Position numbers and translations under genes: made by a program
Assembly (NCBI GenBank): GCA_947310385.1
Contig: OX371225.1
Coordinates: 69,329,571-69,393,570 of the forward strand
Direction: 5' to 3'
DNA: 64,000 nt
Source of the DNA: Nephrotoma appendiculata
Taxonomy: Eukaryota > Arthropoda > Insecta > Diptera > Tipulidae
In this document: piece by piece, positions 1 to 10,121 of the stretch
Layout: every line of letters begins with the position of its first letter
Position numbering within the stretch: position 1 is the stretch's first letter
The notes under the pieces: generated by a model
What the model saw: the letters and a program-made list of their open reading frames with translations, nothing else
Database searches by the model: none
Told to the model about the DNA's origin: nothing

Positions 1-3000
1 AATTCAAATGACTATAGCGGAACTCTAAATCAAAGAATTTGTTTGCCTCTTGTCATTTAAATTCAAACTACTATAACGAGGCTCTCAATCATAGAATTTT
101 TTTTGCCTCTTATTATTTAAACAGGCCAATCCCTGAACTACAAAACCTATATAGTCCGGTTTCTGGTAATGGACTTCTTCTACGAATTCAAATGACTATA
201 GCGGAACTCTAAATCAAAGAATTATTTTGCCTCTTGTCATTTAAATTCAAACTAATATAGCGAGGCTCCCAATCATAGAATTTTTTTTGCCTCTTATTAT
301 TTAAACAGGCCAATCTCTGAACTACAAAACCCATATAGTCCGGTTTCTGGTAATGGACTTCTTCTACGAATTCAAATGACTATAGCGGAGCTCTAAATCA
401 AAGAATTTGTTTGCCTCTTGTCATTTAAATTCAAACTACTATAGCGAGGCTCTCAATCATAGAATTTTTTTTGCCTCTTATTATTTAAACAGGCCAATCC
501 CTGGACTACAAAACCTATATAGTCCGGTTTCTGGTAATAGACTTCTTCTACGAATTCAAATGACTATAGCGGAGCTCTAAATCAAAGAATTTTTTTGCCT
601 CTTGTCATTTAAATTCAAACTACTATAGCGAGGCTCTCAATCATAGAATTTTTTTTGCCTCTTATTATTTAAACAGGCCAATCCCTGAACTACAAAACCT
701 ATATAGTCCGGTTTCTGGTAATAGACTTCTTCTACGAATTCAAATGACTATAGCGGAGCTCTAAATCAAAGAATTTTTTTGCCTCTTGTCATTTAAATTC
801 AAACTACTATAGCGAGGCTCTCAATCATAGAATTTTTTTTGCCTCTTATTATTTAAACAGGCCAATCCCTGAACTAAAAACCTATATAGTCCGTTTCTGG
901 TAATGGACTTCTTCTACGAATTCAAATGACTATAGCGGAGCTCTAAATCAAAGAATTTTTTTGCCTCTTGTCATTTAAATTCAAACTACTATAGCGAGGC
1001 TCTCAATCATAGAATTTTTTTTGCCTCTTATTATTTAAACAGGCCAATCCCTGAACTACAAAACCTATATAGTCCGGTTTTTGGTAATGGACTTCTTCTA
1101 CGAATTCAAATGACTATAGCGGAACTCTAAATCAAAGAATTTGTTTGCCTCTTGTCATTTAAATTCAAACTACTATAACGAGGCTCTCAATCATAGAATT
1201 TTTTTTGCCTCTTATTATTTAAACAGGCCAATCCCTGAACTACAAAACCTATATAGTCCGGTTTCTGGTAATGGACTTCTTCTACGAATTCAAATGACTA
1301 TAGCGGAACTCTAAATCAAAGAATTATTTTGCCTCTTGTCATTTAAATTCAAACTAATATAGCGAGGCTCCCAATCATAGAATTTTTTTTGCCTCTTATT
1401 ATTTAAACAGGCCAATCTCTGAACTACAAAACCCATATAGTCCGGTTTCTGGTAATGGACTTCTTCTACGAATTCAAATGACTATAGCGGAGCTCTAAAT
1501 CAAAGAATTTTTTTGCCTCTTGTCATTTAAATTCAAACTACTATAGCGAGGCTCTCAATCATAGAATTTTTTTTGCCTCTTATTATTTAAACAGGCCAAT
1601 CCCTGAACTACAAAACCTATATAGTCCGGTTTCTGGTAATAGACTTCTTCTACGAATTCAAATGACTATAGCGGAGCTCTAAATCAAAGAATTTTTTTGC
1701 CTCTTGTCATTTAAATTCAAACTACTATAGCGAGGCTCTCAATCATAGAATTTTTTTTGCCTCTTATTATTTAAACAGGCCAATCCCTGAACTAAAAACC
1801 TATATAGTCCGTTTCTGGTAATGGACTTCTTCTACGAATTCAAATGACTATAGCGGAGCTCTAAATCAAAGAATTTTTTTGCCTCTTGTCATTTAAATTC
1901 AAACTACTATAGCGAGGCTCTCAATCATAGAATTTTTTTTGCCTCTTATTATTTAAACAGGCCAATCCCTGAACTACAAAACCTATATAGTCCGGTTTCT
2001 GGTAATGGACTTCTTCTACGAATTCAAATGACTATAGCGGAGCTCTAAATCAAAGAATTTTTTTGCCTCTTGTCATTTAAATTCAAACTACTATAGCGAG
2101 GCTCTCAATCATAGAATTTTTTTTGCCTCTTATTATTTAAACAGGCCAATCCCTGGACTACAAAACCTATATAGTCCGGTTTCTGGTAATAGACTTCTTC
2201 TACGAATTCAAATGACTATAGCGGAGCTCTAAATCAAAGAATTTTTTTGCCTCTTGTCATTTAAATTCAAACTACTATAGCGAGGCTCTCAATCATAGAA
2301 TTTTTTTTGCCTCTTATTATTTAAACAGGCCAATCCCTGAACTACAAAACCTATATAGTCCGGTTTCTGGTAATAGACTTCTTCTACGAATTCAAATGAC
2401 TATAGCGGAGCTCTAAATCAAAGAATTTTTTTGCCTCTTGTCATTTAAATTCAAACTACTATAGCGAGGCTCTCAATCATAGAATTTTTTTTGCCTCTTA
2501 TTATTTAAACAGGCCAATCCCTGAACTAAAAACCTATATAGTCCGTTTCTGGTAATGGACTTCTTCTACGAATTCAAATGACTATAGCGGAGCTCTAAAT
2601 CAAAGAATTTTTTTGCCTCTTGTCATTTAAATTCAAACTACTATAGCGAGGCTCTCAATCATAGAATTTTTTTTGCCTCTTATTATTTAAACAGGCCAAT
2701 CCCTGAACTACAAAACCTATATAGTCCGGTTTCTGGTAATGGACTTCTTCTACGAATTCAAATGACTATAGCGGAGCTCTAAATCAAAGAATTTTTTTGC
2801 CTCTTGTCATTTAAATTCAAACTACTATAGCGAGGCTCTCAATCATAGAATTTTTTTTGCCTCTTATTATTTAAACAGGCCAATCCCTGGACTACAAAAC
2901 CTATATAGTCCGGTTTCTGGTAATAGACTTCTTCTACGAATTCAAATGACTATAGCGGAGCTCTAAATCAAAGAATTTTTTTGCCTCTTGTCATTTAAAT

Positions 3001-3382
3001 TCAAACTACTATAGCGAGGCTCTCAATCATAGAATTTTTTTTGCCTCTTATTATTTAAACAGGCCAATCCCTGAACTACAAAACCTATATAGTCCGGTTT
3101 CTGGTAATAGACTTCTTCTACGAATTCAAATGACTATAGCGGAGCTCTAAATCAAAGAATTTTTTTGCCTCTTGTCATTTAAATTCAAACTACTATAGCG
3201 AGGCTCTCAATCATAGAATTTTTTTTGCCTCTTATTATTTAAACAGGCCAATCCCTGAACTAAAAACCTATATAGTCCGTTTCTGGTAATGGACTTCTTC
3301 TACGAATTCAAATGACTATAGCGGAGCTCTAAATCAAAGAATTTTTTTGCCTCTTGTCATTTAAATTCAAACTACTATACGT
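1..3382. repeat. 184-bp satellite with higher-order repeat structure
   Basis: Nineteen head-to-tail monomers begin AATTCAAATG at 1, 185, 369, 553, 737, 919, 1103, 1287, 1471, 1655, 1837, 2021, 2205, 2389, 2571, 2755, 2939, 3123 and 3305. Most are 184 bp; every fourth or so is 182 bp because of two small deletions (ACTAAAAACC and GTCCGTTTCT variants). Each monomer contains two related halves of about 60 bp (one with AAATGACTATAGCGG, one with AAACTACTATAGCGAGG) plus about 62 bp unrelated to them. Diagnostic variants give the order a b c d e f a b d e f c d e f c d e f(truncated), so there is a 1102-bp six-mer step and a 734-bp four-mer period at the right. No coding content. Confidence 0.97.
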
Positions 3383-3440
3383 AGCAAGGCTTTAAACCAT
3401 AGAATTATTTTGCTACTTTTTGTATAAACAGGTCAATTTC
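3383..3440. repeat. Diverged edge of the satellite
   Basis: The last monomer changes at about 3380 into a diverged half-unit (GTAGCAAGGCTTTAAACC, then a CATAGAATTATTTTGC-like stretch and ATAAACAGGTCAAT). This is the usual decay of a satellite array at its border. Confidence 0.8.
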
Positions 3441-3930
3441 TACTTCAGTACTTTGAAGTGCATAGTAATTTATATTCGTAAGTGTATTTATTATTATTTA
3501 ATTAATTTATTTTATTTAATAAAATTAGTTATTAATTAATTATAATTTAATTAATCTGGAATTTTGACAATTTTTAGAAGAAACCAAACTTTTGTGACAT
3601 TGTTGTTGTTTACAAATTTAATTATTAATTATTATATAAACAAACCCATTCGTTCATATACAAATTATGTAATTTTTTTTTGTCATCATGTCAGCTATAC
3701 ATTATAGCTATATATAGCGCAAGCTAATATTTGTTAATCGGTTTTTATTTATAATGGCCGCCATTTCGTGTGTTATTTTTCATAATAATTTTTCTTACTA
3801 TCGTTATATTTTTATATCGTGATAGTTATAGTTTCATTATAATTTCTTTAATATATAATGGTGTTGCCATACTTAACTATAATCATTTTACGGGATGATT
3901 TTACGGGCTAACTTCACAAAGGTATGTAAC
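3441..3930. other. AT-rich stretch without a gene
   Basis: Very AT-rich (runs of TTAATTA, ATTATTAT). No open frame, tRNA, or repeat shared with the rest of the window was seen. Confidence 0.6.
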
Positions 3931-3989
3931 ATTACACCCGGATTCAAACCAAGATACGAAAAATGAAGAACTAAAAGGAACAGTGATGT

Positions 3990-4491
3990 CAGAGCCCATT
4001 AAGGGAACAGAAACCACGGTGTTAGTTGCCATGGAATCAAAAATCACAAAGGAAATTTCCAACAAGCTATTTTACCAACAGCACTAGTATTAATCGAAGA
4101 CAAATATGGACAAATGCAGAAATGTAGAGCTTTGTTGGATTCCGGTTCACAGTCATCGTTCATATCAGAAAATTGCACTCAGAGATTACAATTAACGTGC
4201 CTGAAAGCAAACGTGCATATCACAAGATTGACAAGAAGAAATTTAATATCACGAGGCAAGTCAACGATTACATTACGATCAATGTATGATCGTAAGAAGA
4301 CGACACTAGAGGTTCTTATAATAAAACATCTTCCCACACAGATTCCGAAGATTAAGATACACTTGCAACAAACAGATTTCATGTCTGAATTGAATTTGGC
4401 CGATCCACATTTCGATTTTGCATCTCCCATAGATTTGCTGATTGGAGCCGATAAGTTTTTCGAAATTCTGGAAAGTAGCAAAAGGCGATAA
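3990..4491 (+). pseudogene. BEL/Pao aspartic protease remnant
   Basis: The open piece 4114-4491 begins with RALLDSGSQSSFISE, which is the retropepsin active-site motif (D-S-G) in the form typical of BEL/Pao elements. It is preceded by a stretch matching the usual upstream PTALV-type sequence at about 4076. The fold continues to DLLIGADKFFEIL, the usual second half of the protease (LLIG-D). In an intact element it would cut the Gag-Pol polyprotein. It ends in a stop before the RT and the reading frame is lost. Confidence 0.85.
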
Positions 4492-4619
4492 AATTTAATA
4501 ATATTGAACGAGACTATTTTCGAATGGATAAGTTTAGGACTACCACAATCAGCTGATATCGAAGAAAGTAAAACGTTCAACACGTTTACGCAGGATAATA
4601 CAAGATTGAAAGAAACATT

Positions 4620-5960
4620 AAAAAAAATTGGAAGATAGAGGACGTATCATTTAATATCGATAAATTTAAACCAGAGGAAATAGAATGTGAAGGTTTTTTT
4701 TCGAATTAGGCTATTCATTGCAAGCGGCAACAAACAGATTCCGGTCACTCGTGCGTAAATTAACAATGAACACGACACTACGTAAAGCATATATAGATCA
4801 AATGAGAGGATATATATTAACCTAGGTCACATGATTGAAGTACCAGCGAATTATAAATACAGCGAAAGTTATTACTTGCCTCATCATTCCGTGACTAAAG
4901 AAAGTAGTAATACGACAAAGGTCCGAATCTTATTTGACGGATCCAGCAAAATAAGTAAAGGTGTCTCTTTGAACGACAAATTAATAGTAGGTCCGACTAT
5001 ACAACTATACAATCAACACTCTGGAACCTTCTATTGAGAATTAGGATGAACAAAGTAGCGCTGATGTATCGCCAAGTCTTGATATCTGAAGAACACGAAC
5101 ACCGAAAATATCAAACAATTTTATGGCGAGAACAACCAGTCAATGTATTGAAAAGTTATCAGCTCACCAGGGTTACTTTGGATCTTGCATCATCAGCTTT
5201 CCTCGCCATCAGGGCAATGCAACAACTCGCGATGGACACAAAGGATGAAGAAATCAAACAGTGCATGCTCAGTGATTTTTATGTTGAGGACCTGCTGACG
5301 GGAAGCAATGATAAGGAACAAGCCGAAGAATTAAAAGAAAAAATGGTATCTACTATGGCGAAGGGTGGATTTTGGCTAAGACAATGGAAGTCAAATGTAG
5401 GCGATTTACGTGATAACATCGAGGAAGTACCAGTCAGTGATATCGGTTGTGAAGAAACCTCTACAGTTAAAAATCTTAAAATTATTTCTGAAGCCTCCGG
5501 TTTATTTGATCCTCTTGGTTTCGTTTCCCCGTCCATAATTCTAATTAAAATATTGTTTCAGAAATTGTGGCTCCTGAAGTTAGACTGGGACGACCAATTC
5601 CCAAGCGAAATAGAAGAAGAATATATAAAGGTACGAGGTAAATTTGCATGTCTTGAAGACGTTACAATTCCGAGATTTGCAAACGAGCGAGACAGGATAC
5701 AGATACACGGATTCGCAGACGCAAGTGAACTAGCCTACTGCGTGGTGATATACAGCAGGATATTTCACGAAGATGGAAGCATCACAACGCATCTATATTG
5801 ACCTCAAAAACGAAAGTAGCGCCAATTATGAAGATATCTTTACCACGACTGGAATAATATTGGATATGCCAATCGGACTAGCCAAATTTTGGAACAGTTC
5901 CCCAGACGTCATTGGGCTCACATCAAATCTAAAGATAATCCGGCAGACCACGGATCACGA
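4620..5960 (+). pseudogene. BEL/Pao reverse transcriptase and RNase H remnant
   Basis: Several frames join to give Pao-type RT. 4831-5037 has VRILFDGSSKISKGVSLND and VGPTIQ, the classic RT finger/palm start. 5034-5801 has FYVEDLLTG at the catalytic position, where YVDD is expected, so the first catalytic Asp has become Glu. SGLFDPLGFVSP follows, then HGFADASELAYCVVIYSR, the RNase H start. Deletions remove part of the palm between 5030 and 5150. Dead copy. Confidence 0.88.
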
Positions 5961-6054
5961 GGTGTGAAACCAGAAAAAAAAATCAATCTCACGCAGTGGC
6001 GGAGAGGTCCAGAATAGTTGGTTCATTCGCTGGCCAATAAACGAGACATATAAA

Positions 6055-6635
6055 TTGCAAGAAAATGAGCATAACTTGGAATATAGCAAAGCAGGAATGG
6101 CAGCCGTTACTCTTCACATCCAATGCAAAGGATATGATGATTCCTGGCTAGAACAACTTTTTGAAAGAGAATTTAGACTTCAAAATATACTCAGAATAAT
6201 TGCATATGTACTGAGATTCGTACAAGCACTAAAACAATCTCAACGGAGAATAAGCACGCAGTTAGTAGCAATGGAGATAAAAATGCTCATCTGATGTATA
6301 TTAAGTGGGTACAGCGAATGGAGTTTGAGAAAGATATACAACACATACAGCGATATAAAGGGATAAGCATCAGTTCCAGACTTTTATCATTAGCACCGTT
6401 CATCGATGAAGAGGGTATCCTGAGAATAGGTGGCGGGTTGCAAAATTCAATTTGTGGCTTCGACAGTAAGCATCCTATAATAATCTCGCAGAAACACATA
6501 TTTACGAATCGAATTATATGGGATGTCCATTTATCCAAATTGCATATTGGTCCAACGCTTACATCGATTCATATACGGCAGAAACATCTAAATAATACGC
6601 TAAACAACACTAATTACTGCCAACCCAGTCTATAG
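6055..6635 (+). pseudogene. BEL/Pao integrase N-terminal remnant
   Basis: Fragments in two frames. The later piece carries LAPFIDEEGILRIGGGLQNS, followed by KHPIIISQKHIFTNRIIWDVHLSKLHIGP, the conserved region just before and including the first part of the integrase zinc-binding domain in BEL/Pao. The coding signal ends near 6620 and the catalytic DDE core is absent. Confidence 0.8.
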
Positions 6636-6642
6636 GCTATTT

Positions 6643-6660
6643 CACCTCTCTCTCTCTCTC

Positions 6661-6750
<90 letters not shown>

Positions 6751-6782
6751 TTCTTTCTCTCCCTCTCTCTCTCTCTCTCTCC
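6643..6782. repeat. CT/GA dinucleotide microsatellite
   Basis: About 140 bp of nearly pure CT repeats with a few TTTC interruptions (6744-6760). It sits exactly where the BEL fragment stops. Confidence 0.98.
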
Positions 6783-6870
6783 AGAGATCTTCCTGGGTTT
6801 TGTTAAGATTACCCAAGATCACCTATACTAATTATCTCTATCCAGTATTTACACAAATACAACCAACATA

Positions 6871-7069
6871 ATACACGGAGGGAAATTTTTCCTCTACAGC
6901 TGATGTTTGGAAATTTTAATTTTAGTACAACATGACAGATTAACATGTTGGCTGCATGGGGGACTATATGGAGGCTTACAATCGTGGGGACGACCCATCT
7001 GAGAGATGTCTCATTTTCAAGCCGGGCACTAACCGTTATATGTTCAGCCGAACAGTTTGCTTTTAACAC
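6871..7069 (-). pseudogene. Unrecognised open segment present in both duplicate copies
   Basis: An open minus-strand segment of about 66 codons (with RLENETSLRWVVP and HAANMLICHVVL) is shared with copy B at 21491-21691 almost unchanged. It lies downstream, on the same strand, of the Helitron-like coding remnant. It could be a further piece of that protein, but I see no motif that proves this. Confidence 0.35.
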
Positions 7070-7389
7070 ATAAGTGTTTGTATTTTTAATATATCAACAA
7101 CACCTATCAATTTATCGAAACGTTTAATACAACATGAATTAGCATATTACGAAAAGTTAGTATAATTTATTTTGTATTGACACGTTTTAGCATAAGTTGA
7201 TTTACTTTTTTGTATACATTTATGTAAGCTGATACAGCATTATTTTTTATATATAAATAAAGCAGAATTACTTTCGCAATATTCGAATTAAGTATTATAT
7301 CTAATTAATAAGACCCGACCAACGGTAACACCAACGGTAACTGTCGAACACACTAGGAGAAACATTATATGTACATGGAATTATGGATT

Positions 7390-8130
7390 TGGAAAAATTT
7401 ACTGGCGGCGTCGCGCTAGATTCTGCTGTCTCGACGCTCGCCAGATAAAACAGGAACGATTTCATTTATAGTTGCAGCGTTGAATCGGCCGGCGTGCTCT
7501 TCTGCTGGCACTTTGTCAACATTTATGATGAGCGGGTGAGTGTCATTGCGTAAACGACTTGACACTGTTTTGAACAATCGAACCGACTGATTGTGATTGT
7601 TTAAAAATGTCTTCAACGATGCCACTATTTCCGTTTCTCACTTATGCCCAAGCGTTCCAATTGTTCATCGCTCAGTGAAGTAAATTTGAAGGAATTTTGG
7701 GTCCGCATTATGACTCTAAATTTCGATTTTCTTTTTTCGTCGTTGCTCTGAACAATGTTGGTTTCTCCAAAAGATATCATTTGGAAGCACGAATTGGATT
7801 TATGAATTTTGCACAAAAAAAATTTTGAAGCCAGAGTTAACGCCATTCATAAACTTTTTCAATGATTCTGGTAGTGAACTCAACGCCGGTAGTACAACTT
7901 TGACCCGCAACACTATTGATTTTCTTTGTCCATTTCACCGATAACAATTTTCGGACGCATCGATTATTCAATGTTCGGTTCATATCAAAACGCAACACGG
8001 ACGAATGTAGAATGCGTTAATGCACGATGTCTGTGTGCGTCAGTGGCACGTTAACACACCTGCTTTTATCTCAAAGCTTTTGCTCGAAGGCGATTATTGC
8101 ATTGCTCTTGACTTTTGGTTGCACAATAAT
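7390..8130 (-). pseudogene. Helitron Rep-helicase N-terminal remnant, copy A
   Basis: Read on the minus strand, the pieces follow the order of insect Helitron proteins: a short ETPEQR-like repeat zone (about 8100), a region equivalent to KVVLPALSSLPESL (about 7890), NSCFQMISFGETNIV (about 7790), SLSDEQLERLG (about 7640), FLNNHNQSVRLFKT (7590), then KVPAEEHAGRFNAATINEI (7480-7540) and RRDSRI. HAGRFNAPT-NEVA is the hallmark just before the Rep domain. Rep HUH motifs and the helicase are not present in the window. Frameshifts and stops show that it is dead. The family match is from memory, not a search. Confidence 0.78.
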
Positions 8131-8532
8131 TAAATACGCGGTGTAGAAAATATGGCACAACACTGATTTTAATTTGTTATGAATTTAACTGGAAAAAATT
8201 ATCGTCTCTCGCCTATTGATTTACCGGATTCAATTTGCAAATTGCTGATTTTCAATGTATTGCAGTTTTTCCTAAAATATTTAAGGGTTTTGCTTAAAAT
8301 CTGATTTTATTTAGACAATCTAAAAAAATTCAAAAAATTTTAAAGGAGCTTTTACGGACAAAAGTACGCGGTATCCGGTAATAAAATTAAAAATCCAAAT
8401 GTATTATTTGAAATGTGTGAACTGAAGTATGGTGAATCACTAACAAGTTTAAAAAATTAGCATGAAATTTAATTTAACTTAGCGTAGTTCAAGTCTCAAC
8501 AAATTGATTATAGCTTTAAGGTATTGGAAACA

Positions 8533-8858
8533 ATGAGGGCTATTTTATTTCTAAACATATTTTTTTTTGGTATTATGTTTTCTAAATCGAATGTAAGTTT
8601 ACCTAGTAAATAAAATGGAAAAATTTAAATTTTACTTTTCATTTTGCTCTTGGCCAGCCTGTAAACTGCTTTGCGGACTGTGATCTCGTAGCCCACGATT
8701 GTCTGTATCAATGTCATGATGACGCAATCTGCACGGCAGGTTGTGAAGAAGGACTTATCGTATGTTTAGATTACTGTTATACAAGAACACGTAAAATTAA
8801 AATAAAACAGTGTAAAATAAAACAATATCGCCATGCTGGTCGCCTTGAAGCTTTCTAA
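8533..8858 (+). CDS. Small secreted cysteine-rich peptide, two CX3C hairpins (copy A)
   Basis: Two exons: 8533-8592 and 8658-8858, 86 residues. The intron 8593-8657 is 65 bp, GTAAGT to CCAG, phase 0. Exon 1 encodes a strongly hydrophobic start (MRAILFLNIFFFGIM), a signal-peptide-like leader. Exon 2 has nine cysteines spaced CX3C-X6-CX3C-X5-CX3C-X6-CX3C-X11-C, meaning two tandem helix-hairpin (CX3C...CX3C) units plus one extra Cys, followed by a basic tail. The last nine residues come from a short inserted tRNA-like piece that copy B lacks. No clear TATA box. Spacing of this kind is seen in cystine-stabilised helical hairpin peptides of venoms, saliva and plant defence; the role here is unknown. 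Its intact paralogue is at 23156-23454. Confidence 0.75.
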
Positions 8859-8890
8859 CTGAGCTACGGTTTAAGTGATTATTAAAATAT
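8829..8890 (-). repeat. Short tRNA-like insertion at the 3' end of the peptide gene
   Basis: Copy A has about 60 bp here that copy B lacks (CAATAT then the insert, against CAATATTAA in B). On the minus strand it reads CCGTAGCTCAGTTAGAAAGC, close to a tRNA A-box region (TAGCTCAGTTGG-AGAGC), so it looks like a fragment of a tRNA or tRNA-derived SINE. It changes the stop codon and gives the copy A peptide nine new C-terminal residues. Confidence 0.55.
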
Positions 8891-8995
8891 AAATTCGGAA
8901 ATGAAACGAAAATGGTCCTCAAACATTTTCTTTCGCATTGCGTCGATTGCTTAATCTCGTTAATACTTTCATATAAATAATAAAATCAATTAACC

Positions 8996-9454
8996 ATGCA
9001 AAATGTTTTTTTTTCTGCGTATTTTCCGACTATAGCGACGTATCACTTTGTGGCAGTTGCTTATTCGATTCGTTATGAAATTCTATCTAGCACTACTAAT
9101 TTTTATAATTTTGGAACATTTTATATTGCTGGAGTGAGTACTGGTGTTGGCATACGATGTAACAATAAAATGATAATTTTGTGTTCTTAATCGCTCTCGC
9201 GCATAATTTAGGGTCATTTTTCGTCATGTGTAGACGCCTGCAACCAATTTGAACAAAAATGCAATAAGGATGGTAACAAAAGTGAGCCATATGCAACAGG
9301 CTGTAATGACGCAGTCTCGTGTTCAAAACACTGTCATATGGTGGTACAAGAGCCATTTTCAAAAAAACAATTTACTAGAAAGAGAAAGGAAGGGTTAACA
9401 AGAAGGGCTGATAATATTTGTACAATAATAAATTGCCATATGAATTGTAGTTAG
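8996..9454 (+). CDS. Second cysteine-rich peptide locus, possibly frameshifted
   Basis: Exon 2 is 9212-9454 (80 codons), preceded by TTTAG, with donor GTGAGT at 9134; intron 78 bp. Exon 2 has nine cysteines: CX3C-X6-C-X13-C-X5-CX3C, then X28, C-X4-C-X3-C. The first six match the neighbouring gene's first six if one X3 gap was expanded to X13, so it is a derived paralogue. Between the blocks lies a basic stretch (RKRKEG..RR) that could be a cleavage site. The frame in phase with exon 2 runs from ATG 8996, but its N-terminus is not a convincing leader. A good leader (ATG 9075, MKFYLALLIFIIL) is one base out of phase. Either exon 1 carries a one-base indel and this is a pseudogene, or the 8996 start is used. 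Copy B lacks the leader segment and exon 2. Confidence 0.55.
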
Positions 9455-10115
9455 TGGTATACGTAAAAGTGCGATGAATTCTCCCAAAACTTAGTGATGA
9501 ATTAGAAATATAAGATTATTGTACGATTTAATTATTTTCAAACAGTATAATTGAGTACAATTTATGTTTGCCGAACAGAAAAGGAACTAAAATTACCTTC
9601 TCCTATTTCATGTCAAAATATCGTTTTCTGAAGTTGTTTAATTCCACACCTACAGCCATCCTGCAAGATCCAAAAATAGAACATATTTGTAGTCAAACTG
9701 GCAATGCCCTATGATTACTTTCCCTTTACTGCGGGAATATGTTGTGCGTTAGTTCGTGTGTCCCATTGAAGCCAAAGACGGCCGACTCAGCTGCTGCAAA
9801 GACTCAACTCATATATACACGATTTACTCTAGCCTAAATAGAGATGTACTCTTCTAACCACCAAAAAACGGCCTGGAATGAGTTTTTTCCTGAAATAATC
9901 ATAAAAACCCCTTTGACTTCCGTTCGCTTTTTAGGAATATTAATTTACATCAACATTAATCTCGTCTACAAGCTACATTTGATGCATCAGTCTCGTAGCT
10001 ATTTCTTATAAGATTCACGACATGCAGAAATTTTATTTGATTTCGGATGAATTTAAAATTGTTCGGGGGCTAGCGACATTCACGGCGAGGTTAGGGGCCC
10101 TCGGTAGTATATATT
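9455..10115. other. No gene seen
   Basis: AT-rich, no open frame or RNA gene. The part to about 10085 is missing from copy B; the last 30 bp (GGTAGTATATATTAATATATT) are shared and form the target of the next element. Confidence 0.6.
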
Positions 10116-10121
10116 AATATA

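Larger units (their letters stand above)
3931..6640 (+). mobile_element. Degenerate BEL/Pao LTR retrotransposon, internal part
   Basis: Broken frames in the BEL/Pao order: protease, reverse transcriptase, RNase H, integrase N-terminal region. No LTR was found on either side. The right end stops inside integrase, directly at the CT microsatellite at 6645. There are many frameshifts and stops, so it is an old dead copy. It resembles the element at 60.5-63.8 kb in domain content but is too diverged to be the same insertion. Confidence 0.9.

Noticed and set aside
1..3382. CRISPR-like regular array
   Set aside because: There are no unique spacers between constant repeats; the whole 184-bp unit repeats, and the surroundings are eukaryotic.
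6637..6822. Arg/Glu-rich open frame on the minus strand
   Set aside because: It is only the readout of the CT/GA microsatellite.
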